Source of the DNA: Geodermatophilus africanus
GTDB lineage: Bacteria > Actinomycetota > Actinomycetes > Mycobacteriales > Geodermatophilaceae
NCBI RefSeq assembly: GCF_900107105.1
Contig: NZ_FNOT01000009.1
Location: 1 to 64,000, forward strand
Direction of reading: 5' to 3'
DNA: 64,000 nt
Shown here: positions 43,401 to 51,468 of the stretch, one piece after another
Layout: each line of letters begins with the position of its first letter
How positions within the stretch are numbered: position 1 is the stretch's first letter
The notes under the pieces: model-generated
What the model saw: only the letters and a program-made list of their open reading frames with translations
Database searches by the model: none
What the model was told of the DNA's origin: nothing
Program-made: the position numbers and the translations under genes

Positions 43401-43430
43401 CCAGACGACATCAGACGGAATCAGACGGAA
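43401..43430 (+). promoter_or_regulatory. three tandem 10-bp direct repeats, operator candidate
   Basis: CCAGACGACA, TCAGACGGAA and TCAGACGGAA follow each other without gap, so the CAGACG core recurs once per helical turn; a weak fourth unit (CCGACAGGCC) follows. A TACGCT -10-like hexamer lies just upstream (43393). The repeats stand between the divergent genes starting at 43328 and 43478. Confidence 0.7.
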
Positions 43431-43477
43431 CCGACAGGCCCACCGCGCAGACCAACCCGTGACCCCTGCGAGCCGAC

Positions 43478-44416
43478 GTGACGCCACCACCGAGCGAGAC
43501 GCCTGCGGACTTCAAACGCGCCCTTCAGGCGGCGGTTCACCGGCGCGGACTCAATCAGGCCGACATCAAGCGTCTGACCAAGCTGTCGAACGACACAGTC
43601 CACAAGGCCTTCAACGTCGCCTGGAAGCCGCTGCCCTCGAAGAGGACGGTGACCAAGATCGTTGCGGCGTTCGGCGGCGACCCGGCAGCGTGGCTGCGCC
43701 GCCTGGATGAGGTGGTCGCCGAGCCGCAGGTGCCCAACCCCGATAAGGCCGCGGAGGTGGCCGCATTCGCTCCTTCAGTGCCGCCACCGGATGTCGAGCG
43801 CCCGCCGCAGCGGAAGGCGCTCGACGTCGCCGGCGAAGCTCTCAGCGGCGCGGCAGCGCCGCGGCTGATCCACCCACATGCAGAACCGGCGCCGGATGTC
43901 GCACGCCCGTCGGTTGGAGAGCCGCTCATCGCTCCTGACCCGGTGACCGCCAGCGGCGAGATGCCTCCGCTGCGGCCCGACGCCTCGGCCTTGGGAGACC
44001 CGACTCCGGGCAGCGGCTCAACGACGGAGTCCCGCCGTCGACCCTGGGTCCTGCCTCTGGCCATCGGGGCCGGTCTAGGCGTCGTCGCTGCTGGTGCGGT
44101 CATCCTCGGCAACGGCCCCGACGACGACTTGTTCGAGCAGACGGTGATCTCGTCGAACGCCGCGAGGACTTTCGCCGACCCGCTCAACGGCACCGGGGAG
44201 GGCCCGAGCATCGACGCGAACACGACGGTGCTGGTGTCCTGCCGGATGTTCTCGGATGTCTTCGCCTCCGTTCCTGATGGTTGGTACTACCGGATCGAGT
44301 CGTCGCCGTGGAACAGCCGCTACTACGCGCCGGCCAACTCTTTTCTCAACGGCGACCCGCCGGACGACCGGTCCCAATGGGTGACCCCGACAGACCTCAA
44401 CGTCCCGGTCTGCTGA
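43478..44416 (+). CDS. membrane-spanning XRE-type regulator
   Basis: GTG 43478 begins a 312-residue protein. Residues 8-75 form a helix-turn-helix (KRALQAAVHRRGLNQADIKR, SNDTVHKAFNVAWKPLPSKR). A Pro-rich linker follows to about 185, then a membrane helix near 190-209 (WVLPLAIGAGLGVVAAGAVI). The outer part of about 100 residues contains NTTVLVSCRMFSDVFASVPD and GWYYRIESSPWNSRYYAPAN, an SH3-like pattern. The layout is that of an anti-sigma or RodZ-like transmembrane DNA-binding sensor. The direct repeats at 43401-43430 are likely its operator. Confidence 0.78.
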   Translation: MTPPPSETPADFKRALQAAVHRRGLNQADIKRLTKLSNDTVHKAFNVAWKPLPSKRTVTKIVAAFGGDPAAWLRRLDEVVAEPQVPNPDKAAEVAAFAPSVPPPDVERPPQRKALDVAGEALSGAAAPRLIHPHAEPAPDVARPSVGEPLIAPDPVTASGEMPPLRPDASALGDPTPGSGSTTESRRRPWVLPLAIGAGLGVVAAGAVILGNGPDDDLFEQTVISSNAARTFADPLNGTGEGPSIDANTTVLVSCRMFSDVFASVPDGWYYRIESSPWNSRYYAPANSFLNGDPPDDRSQWVTPTDLNVPVC

Positions 44417-44809
44417 GGGCTCAACGGCGGTGACCGCGAAGGCAGTCACGGCGATGGTTCAGCGCTGCGGGAGCCCGCGTCCACTGCGCATGCAGCTGCC
44501 CAAGTGATCCGGGCCGTGGCTCTGGTCGAGGCAAGCAGGCTCCCGACGCAGCGTCTCAGCGCGCGGCCCGCCTTGATGAGCCCGGGGGAGCAGGGCCGCG
44601 CTCCGTGGCTCTTGTCGAGTCCATGCAGGCGTTGAGTTGTCACCTCGTTGGCAAGGAGAAGGTGACGACTCAACCGCGGCCCCACAGCTCCATGTGTGTC
44701 TCGGGCGCAGACGACCGACTGGTGCGCGCGCCTCGGAGACGTACCGCTACCGTGTCGAGCTGCTCATTCGCCGACGGTGGCGTCACAGGCGGCTGGCAGA
44801 CTTCCCACT
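44417..44809. other. 393-bp stretch upstream of the STAND-nuclease gene
   Basis: No supported gene. It contains the inverted repeat at 44631-44674, annotated separately, and must hold the promoter of the gene starting at 44810. Confidence 0.5.
44631..44674. promoter_or_regulatory. inverted repeat upstream of the STAND-nuclease gene
   Basis: GTTGAGTTGTCACCT and AGGTGACGACTCAAC match at 14 of 15 positions across a 14-base spacer. It is 135 bases before the start and lacks a U tract, so an operator is more likely than a terminator. Confidence 0.6.
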
Positions 44810-47800
44810 GTGACCAATCCGCCGCTCACCGAGGCGTTTCCGTGGTCACGGTTCTGGTTGCCACGCGACGTCGGCGCCATCCTCGAGGACGATGCGTTCC
44901 TCGCCGACCCGCAGGGACCGCTGGGGCCCGTCGCCAACCCCGCGGCCCGTCCGCTCGACGCCGTAGACGCACGGCTGGCCGTGCTGCTCGGCGAGCCCGG
45001 AGCGGGCAAAAGCCGAACGGTCCAGGACTACGCCGCGACCACAACCGGGGTCGAGGTGATCGCGCTGCCTGACGCGGTGAGTGCGGAGGAGCTGCGGGAA
45101 TCCGTCGATGCAGCCCTCACGTCTCATCCCGGGCCGCTGGTCATCGTGTTCGACGGCCTGGACGAAGCGATGATCCGCTTCGGCTCGAGCGCGAAGTGGT
45201 TGCCCGCCGCATTGCGCCGGCGCTCCGCGGAGGATCTGGAGCGGCTGCGGGTACGAGTCACCTGCCGACCTGCAGTCTGGCCGGAGACCCTCGCCGACGA
45301 GCTCGCGCGGCCGTGGCCGGGCGTGACCGCCGAGATCCTGTCGCTAGGCCCGCTGCGCCGGTCCGACGTTCTCCTAGCGGCAGCGCGCCTGGGGGTCGAC
45401 GGCGACGAGTTTCTGTCGGAGCTGGTGAGGCACGATCTGTTGCCCTTCGCGGCGCGCCCGCTGACCTTGCGACCGTTGCTGGCGGACGTCGCCGAGGGCA
45501 ACGTGCCTCACGGCAAGGTTGCGGTCTACCGCTCGCTCTGCGAGCGGCTCTCGCACGAGCTCAATCCCGGGGTGCACGATGCGGTGCTGGTCTCGCCGCC
45601 TGCCGGGCCATCGGCCCTGGACGTCGCGGGGCGGCTCGCCGCAATGTCCCTGTTCACCGGGCGCCCGGTGCTGTGGCGAGCCGCGGATCCTCGCGAGCGG
45701 GGCCCGCAGGAACTCGACGTCGACGATGCTCTGAGTCAGGCCGGCGGGATCGACCGGTCGGCGTTGCGTCGCGCTCTGAACACCGGCCTGTTCGACAGTG
45801 CGGGTCCGCACCGGTTCCGCTTCGCCCACCGGACCTACGGCGAGTTCCTCGCGGCCGCCCACGCCGACCAGCGGGGGGTCACCACCGACGATCTGCTCGG
45901 TCTCGTGCTCGACCAGGACGGTCGCCGGGTGCAGCCGCAGCTGGGTGAGGTCGCGGCGTGGCTCGCCGCGCTGCGGCCCGATGTCTTCGATGCCCTGACC
46001 GAACGCGACCCCGAGCTCCTGCTCACCAGTGACGTCGCCATCCGGGACGACGAGGACCGCGCCCGGCTGGCCGAAGCTCTGCTAGCCCGGCAGGACCAGG
46101 AGCCCGCCCCGCCGCTCGACCGGTCCATGCTGCGACGCCTGGCGTCGTCTGCCGTCGTACCGCGGCTCACCGCGGTCCTCACCGAACCAGGGCACACCTT
46201 CGCAGCGCGGTACGCCGCCCTCGACATCGCCACCGCCGTCCCGGGCATGGACTCCACCATCGTCGACCTCGCCGCAGACGCGAGCGCGGACGGTGCGCTG
46301 CGTGCGGTCGCCGCCCGGCGTCTGACCCGCCCGCTGACCGCCGCACAACTGGCACGGCTGCGGCTCGTGCTCGACGAACCCGGCCTAGACGACGACCTGC
46401 GCGGCACCCTCCTCGGGCTTCTGTGGCCCGCCGAACTAGGTATCGACGAGGTCCTCGCGGCTGCTTCGGCCACGCCGATCTCCGTCGGGGGAGCGTCAGT
46501 GAACTCCGCGTACACGCACTTCCTGACCCGCGCGCTGCCACACCGTGTGCCTGGTACGGATCTTCCCCGAGCCCTGGACTGGGCCAGCGGTCACGCCGCC
46601 ACGTCGCAGACCCATGGGGACGCCGCTGATGCCCTCCTCGCGCGGGCGCTCACCGAGCTCACCGAGACCACCGTGGCGGCCGTCGCGCGCGTCTGGGCGG
46701 CCCGGCTCCGCGCCCACGGAGCGCATCGCCGGGATGTGGAGGCGGCCCTCGCCGGCGCAGCCGCCGACAGGGACAGGCGCCGGCTCCTGCTCCGCACGGC
46801 CATCGAGCAGGCTGCGGCGCGGGGCGGGTCGGCCAGAACCCATCTTCTTCTCGCCGTTCGCATCGGCCACCCCGAGGATTTCAGTTGGGCGATCGCCGAA
46901 GCCGGGAATCCGTCCCTAGGCCCGAGCGAGACGCAGGCTTGGGCGGACGTGGCCGACCGTCTGTTCCGTCCCCTCGAGCACCCGGACCACCTCGACGCCC
47001 TGTTCGCCGCCGCGGACGCCGACGTCGTCTCGTCGCGCTTCTCGACGGTGCTCGGCGGGATGCGGGTCGACGGCCCGGAGGCCACCCAGGCCCGCGAACT
47101 GTTCGCGGCGGAGCAGGACTGGGCCGCCGAGGAGGCCGGCTGGGAGCAGGCGGATCGACCCGATCGCGACGTCGTCCGCGGCGCACTCGCGCTGGATCGC
47201 GACGACGCATGGATGGCGCTGATGGCCGCCCTGGACCCCCACTTGTCGGGCGGCGCGGAGTTCGATGTCGAGGTGCTGACTGCGTGGCAGCAGCTCACGC
47301 CCGACCAGCAAGCCACCGCCACCGCGCTGGCCCGCCGGTGGCTGGAGCACAGCGACCCCACGCCGCCGTCATCCAGCGGCTCCTGGCCCGCCTCGGTCAT
47401 CTACGAGCTGCGAGCCCTGTGGCTATTCGCCGAGGACACCACGGTCCACGACGAAATGACCGACGAGCAGTGGGCCGCGTGGTCGCACGTGCTGCTCGGA
47501 ATCGCCGCGGCCGGCGAGAACGACAGCCAGCGCCGTGCGGCACTCCTGGCCGTCGCCTACGACCGAACGCCGGACCCAGTGTGCGCGGCCGTGCAGCACG
47601 CGCTGGACCGGGAGGCTGCCCGCCGCCAGGCAGAACGCACGAAGACCGCCGAACACGGGGAGCCCGACCCCTTGCAGCCGGTGACCGGCCTGCTCACGCA
47701 CTTGCTGGTGGAGCATCTCTGGGACGAACGGCTGGGCGATGCGCTCCTGGCATGGCAGCGCGCGCGCACCGACGACCTCGGGCTCGTCGACGTCGTGCCC

Positions 47801-48946
47801 CGGCTGGTCCGCCACGGCCACCCGGAGGCCGTCTCCCTGGCGCGCGACGCGCTGAGCGACTCCGGCACGGACCTCACCGCCACCCGGCGTCGGATCGCCG
47901 GTGCCGTCGCTCTGCTGCGCTGCCCGGACGCGGCGGCGTACTGGCCCGCGATCTGGCAGCGCTGGCAGGCCGATCCGTCCCTCGGGGAGGCGGTCGTCGG
48001 GCTCCTGGAGCGATCGGCGGGGTGGGGCCTGCCGGCCGAGCTGGCTGGCCTCGACGAGAACGCCCTCGCAGAGCTGTACGGGTGGCTACACCCGCGGCGA
48101 CGCCCAGCGCCGAAGTTCAGAATCGATCCCTACGGCTCCATGGCGGATGGCGTCCTGCGGCACCTGGTCGAGAGCGGCACGGCCGAGGCCGTCGCGGCCC
48201 TCTCCGGCTTCGGCAGCGTCGGGCCGGAGAAGCAGATCGCCACGCAGCTGGCCGAGGCGCGCGACAGCTACCGCAGGAAGTCCTGGCAGCCCCCTGCCCC
48301 GGCGGACATCCGGGCGGTGCTCGACGATCCGGGCCGACGCCTGGTCCGCAGCGAGCAGGACCTCGCGAACGCCGTGATGGCATCGCTGGTGCGAGCCCAG
48401 CAGCGCATCAGCGGCGAGACGCCAGCCGTCACGGACCTGTGGGACCACCCGCACGACCCACAACGCCGCGAACCCAAGCTGGAGAACGATCTCAGCGACT
48501 GGCTCAAGCGGCACCTGATGGAGGACCTGACCGAGGTGCTGGTCAACCGCGAGGTGCAGATCACGGCGGGCTTCAAAGACGTACGCAAGATGCGGGAAGT
48601 CGACCTGCACGTGACGGCGCTGGCGGCGGGCGGCGACACGGCGGCCCCGCCGCGACTACTGCGGGTGATCGTGGAGGACAAGGGCTGCTGGAACGCCCAT
48701 GTGCTCACCGACATCGAGACCCAGCTCGCCGGCACCTACCTGCCGCAGGTGCAGGGCCACGCCGGGCTGTACGTGGTGTTCCGCTTCGACTGCATCACGT
48801 CGGGATCCCAGCGACGCTGCACCACGTGCCGTGATCTCACTCACGAGCAGCTGCTCAGCGACCTTCGGCAGCGCGCCGAACAGCTGAGCAGCGAGGATCG
48901 GAGCTTGCAGACGATGGTGCTAGACGCGCGGCTGACCCAGCCTTGA
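44810..48946 (+). CDS. STAND NTPase with C-terminal PD-(D/E)XK nuclease (Avs-like)
   Basis: GTG 44810 is chosen; earlier in-frame sequence is not coding-like. The 1378-residue protein begins LTEAFPWSRFWLPRDV. Walker A is LLGEPGAGKSRTV near 60 and Walker B is LVIVFDGLDEA near 112, the NACHT/STAND form. Residues 300-1150 are long alpha-helical, HEAT-like repeats, the usual sensor. The C-terminus reads LENDLSDWLKRHLMEDLTEV, then KMREVDLHVTALA near 1263 and LLRVIVEDKGCWN near 1288 (D then E-x-K), a nuclease. In known Avs proteins the nuclease is N-terminal; here it is C-terminal. A ligand-triggered DNA-cutting suicide effector is likely. Confidence 0.82.
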   Translation: MTNPPLTEAFPWSRFWLPRDVGAILEDDAFLADPQGPLGPVANPAARPLDAVDARLAVLLGEPGAGKSRTVQDYAATTTGVEVIALPDAVSAEELRESVDAALTSHPGPLVIVFDGLDEAMIRFGSSAKWLPAALRRRSAEDLERLRVRVTCRPAVWPETLADELARPWPGVTAEILSLGPLRRSDVLLAAARLGVDGDEFLSELVRHDLLPFAARPLTLRPLLADVAEGNVPHGKVAVYRSLCERLSHELNPGVHDAVLVSPPAGPSALDVAGRLAAMSLFTGRPVLWRAADPRERGPQELDVDDALSQAGGIDRSALRRALNTGLFDSAGPHRFRFAHRTYGEFLAAAHADQRGVTTDDLLGLVLDQDGRRVQPQLGEVAAWLAALRPDVFDALTERDPELLLTSDVAIRDDEDRARLAEALLARQDQEPAPPLDRSMLRRLASSAVVPRLTAVLTEPGHTFAARYAALDIATAVPGMDSTIVDLAADASADGALRAVAARRLTRPLTAAQLARLRLVLDEPGLDDDLRGTLLGLLWPAELGIDEVLAAASATPISVGGASVNSAYTHFLTRALPHRVPGTDLPRALDWASGHAATSQTHGDAADALLARALTELTETTVAAVARVWAARLRAHGAHRRDVEAALAGAAADRDRRRLLLRTAIEQAAARGGSARTHLLLAVRIGHPEDFSWAIAEAGNPSLGPSETQAWADVADRLFRPLEHPDHLDALFAAADADVVSSRFSTVLGGMRVDGPEATQARELFAAEQDWAAEEAGWEQADRPDRDVVRGALALDRDDAWMALMAALDPHLSGGAEFDVEVLTAWQQLTPDQQATATALARRWLEHSDPTPPSSSGSWPASVIYELRALWLFAEDTTVHDEMTDEQWAAWSHVLLGIAAAGENDSQRRAALLAVAYDRTPDPVCAAVQHALDREAARRQAERTKTAEHGEPDPLQPVTGLLTHLLVEHLWDERLGDALLAWQRARTDDLGLVDVVPRLVRHGHPEAVSLARDALSDSGTDLTATRRRIAGAVALLRCPDAAAYWPAIWQRWQADPSLGEAVVGLLERSAGWGLPAELAGLDENALAELYGWLHPRRRPAPKFRIDPYGSMADGVLRHLVESGTAEAVAALSGFGSVGPEKQIATQLAEARDSYRRKSWQPPAPADIRAVLDDPGRRLVRSEQDLANAVMASLVRAQQRISGETPAVTDLWDHPHDPQRREPKLENDLSDWLKRHLMEDLTEVLVNREVQITAGFKDVRKMREVDLHVTALAAGGDTAAPPRLLRVIVEDKGCWNAHVLTDIETQLAGTYLPQVQGHAGLYVVFRFDCITSGSQRRCTTCRDLTHEQLLSDLRQRAEQLSSEDRSLQTMVLDARLTQP

Positions 48947-49154
48947 TGCAGACGCGGCGCCCCCCGGCGCCCCGCGACGCTGCTTGAGGATCATGGGCGG
49001 GACACCGCGCGCAGCTGCCCGAGCGAACCCAGTCCTGCGAGCGGCGCGCACGGTATACAGCCGTAGGCCATCAGAGGCCGGTGGTGAAGTAGGGCACCGA
49101 CCCGGTCTCGGGGGGTGTGCAGGTGTCCATCACGGAAAACGGGGGTCTTCACCG

Positions 49155-50945
49155 ATGAACGCGCTCGACCCGCTGGTGATGCTCGCGGCCGGCATGCACG
49201 CCCAGCCGGGCGTCTACGCCCTGCTGCTCGGCTCGGGCGTCTCCACCGGGGCGGGCATGCCGACAGGCTGGGGCGTCGTCAGCGACCTCGTTCGCCGGGC
49301 CGCCGCGGCGGCCGCACCCGACGACCCAGACGCGGCGGCTCGCGCTGCCGCCGACCCCGAGGCCTGGTGGGCCGAGCACGGCGACGGGCAACCGCTGGGC
49401 TACTCGAACCTGCTGGCGGCCCTCGCGCCGACGCAGGCCGCACGCCGCGACCTGCTCGCCGGGTTCTTCGAGCCCAGCGAGGACGACGCCGAACAGGGGC
49501 TGAAGGTTCCCGGACGAGCTCACCGGGCCATCGCCGAAATGGTCAAGCGCGGCCTGGTCAGGGTCATCCTGACGACGAACTTCGACCGGCTCGTCGAGCG
49601 CGCCCTGGAGGACGCCGGTGTGCCTCCGCAGGTGGTGTCCCGGCCGGAGGCCGTCGCCGGTATGACGCCGCTGCCGCATGCCCGCACGACCGTCGTGAAG
49701 CTGCACGGCGACTACGCCGACCTGCAGTCCCGCAACACCGTCGAAGAGCTGAGCGAGTATCCGCGGGAGTGGCAGACGTTGTTGGCGCGAGTGGCCGACG
49801 AGTACGGCCTCGTCGTCAGCGGGTGGTCCGCGGACTGGGACGTCGCGCTGGTCCGCGCACTCGAGGAGGCCCCGTCACGGCGCTACCCGCTGTACTGGGA
49901 CTCCCGCAGCAGCAAGGGGGAGGCGGCGCGGCGGCTCGTTGCTCAACACGGGGGCAAGGTGGTCGCCGCCGAGTCCGCCGACGACCTGTTTGGCCGCCTG
50001 ACCGCCAGCGTCCACGCGCTCGACCGGCTCACCGACCCGCCGTTGACCACCGCGATGGCTGTGACCCGGCTCAAGCGCTATCTGCCGGACCCGGTGCGGC
50101 GGATCGACCTGTACGACCTGGTCATGGACCACGTGGGCCGGGTCGCCGAGCGGGCGGCGGCACAGGACCTCAGCATCCCGGGGCTGGGCCATCCGCGGAT
50201 GCAGGAGATGGTCGAAGACCGGCGGACCGACACCGAACCGCTGATCCGGCTCCTGATCACCGGCGTTGCGCACGACCGGCGCGGTGAACACGCCGACCTC
50301 TGGGTGGCCGCGCTACAGCGGCTCATCCAGGCCCGCACTACGCCGACGACGGCGGTCATGAACCACCTGGATGCCGCCCGCCACTACCCGGCGCTCCTCG
50401 CGCTGCGGGCCATGGGTGTCATCGCCGTGCACACCGGCAACGACGCGCTGCTGCTGCGGCTGTTCACCGAACCGCAGTACCGGGACCGGTTGGGCAGCAA
50501 CACCTCCGTGCCCGCGGTTCACGCACTGCACGAGTGGAAGGTCGTGCAGTCTGAGATCATCAACGGCTTCCCGCGGTGGGAGGGAAGGAGGTGGCTCTAC
50601 CCGATGAGCCACCTCATTCGGGAGGACCTCCGTGAGCCGCTACGCGTCTGGTTCCCGGACGACGACGACTACCAGCGCATCTTCGACGCCTACGAGTACC
50701 GCTCGGCACTAGCCATCCAGGTCACCCGGAACGCGCCGGGCGCCGCCAAGGTGCCGGACGGGGAGTACGTGTACGAGGGGCGCTGGACGGACACCGGCCT
50801 GATGGCCGAGCGCGACTTCCTCGCGGCGCTCGACCGCGCCGACGACGACTGGCCCTGGTGGCCCCTGCTCGGCGACCGGGACGGCTACCAGCTGGTTCTC
50901 GACAACCTCCGCCAAGTACTGCTCCAGCTGCAGCGGTACGGCTGA
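49155..50945 (+). CDS. SIR2-domain defence protein
   Basis: ATG 49155 gives 596 residues. The SIR2 core has the NAD-binding loop LLLGSGVSTGAGMPTGWG near residue 25, LTTNFDRLVERAL near 140 (the N-I/F-D box), and TVVKLHGDYADL near 181, with the catalytic histidine. The remaining 380 residues are helical with no named domain, including LGHPRMQEMVEDRRTD and YPLYWDSRSSKGEAARRL. Such proteins deplete NAD+ on phage infection (for example DSR and ThsA types). It is on the same strand as the STAND-nuclease gene, 208 bases downstream. Confidence 0.85.
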   Translation: MNALDPLVMLAAGMHAQPGVYALLLGSGVSTGAGMPTGWGVVSDLVRRAAAAAAPDDPDAAARAAADPEAWWAEHGDGQPLGYSNLLAALAPTQAARRDLLAGFFEPSEDDAEQGLKVPGRAHRAIAEMVKRGLVRVILTTNFDRLVERALEDAGVPPQVVSRPEAVAGMTPLPHARTTVVKLHGDYADLQSRNTVEELSEYPREWQTLLARVADEYGLVVSGWSADWDVALVRALEEAPSRRYPLYWDSRSSKGEAARRLVAQHGGKVVAAESADDLFGRLTASVHALDRLTDPPLTTAMAVTRLKRYLPDPVRRIDLYDLVMDHVGRVAERAAAQDLSIPGLGHPRMQEMVEDRRTDTEPLIRLLITGVAHDRRGEHADLWVAALQRLIQARTTPTTAVMNHLDAARHYPALLALRAMGVIAVHTGNDALLLRLFTEPQYRDRLGSNTSVPAVHALHEWKVVQSEIINGFPRWEGRRWLYPMSHLIREDLREPLRVWFPDDDDYQRIFDAYEYRSALAIQVTRNAPGAAKVPDGEYVYEGRWTDTGLMAERDFLAALDRADDDWPWWPLLGDRDGYQLVLDNLRQVLLQLQRYG

Positions 50946-51468
50946 CCCGCGGGGACGGCGGTCGCGCTGGCGAGCCGACTGTGGGGCACCGACGCCCGGT
51001 CGCCTGGGCCGGCGGCGAGCGCACGTGACGCGGCAGCAGATCCCGGTGGGGCCGGCGCCCCAGCCGAGGCCTGAAGAGTGTCCCGTCTCCGGCCTAACCG
51101 GTCAGCCGGGGATCGGGGGCATGCCTGGCTGCGCTTCGGGGACGCGCCCCCGCGTCGGACGGTGGGTCGTCGACCTCACCGGCGGAGCCGCGGCACGTGG
51201 CCCGGCCGGGCACTTCGCCAGCCTCGCACGGCAGCGCGTCCGCCCGGGTTGCGCTGTCCACAGCCTGGGGCGCCTTGTGGTCTGCTTCCAGGGACGGGTC
51301 GGCGGTCGGCATTTGGGTGGGCGCGGGCCGCTGCCGACACCGGCCGGCAGCGGCGCTGATCGGCGCCCTGGCCGAGCTGAGATCCACCGGGGCTACCGGA
51401 ACTCGCGGGCGCCGCTGACCCGGCGGTGCGAGGATGACGACGGTTCCGGAGCAAGGAGGAAGTCAACC
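50946..51468. other. 523-bp stretch between SIR2 and helicase-nuclease genes
   Basis: An open frame runs into the next gene, but its translation is low-quality and lacks conserved sequence, so it is treated as non-coding. The helicase-nuclease promoter probably lies here; no clear elements are visible. Confidence 0.45.
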
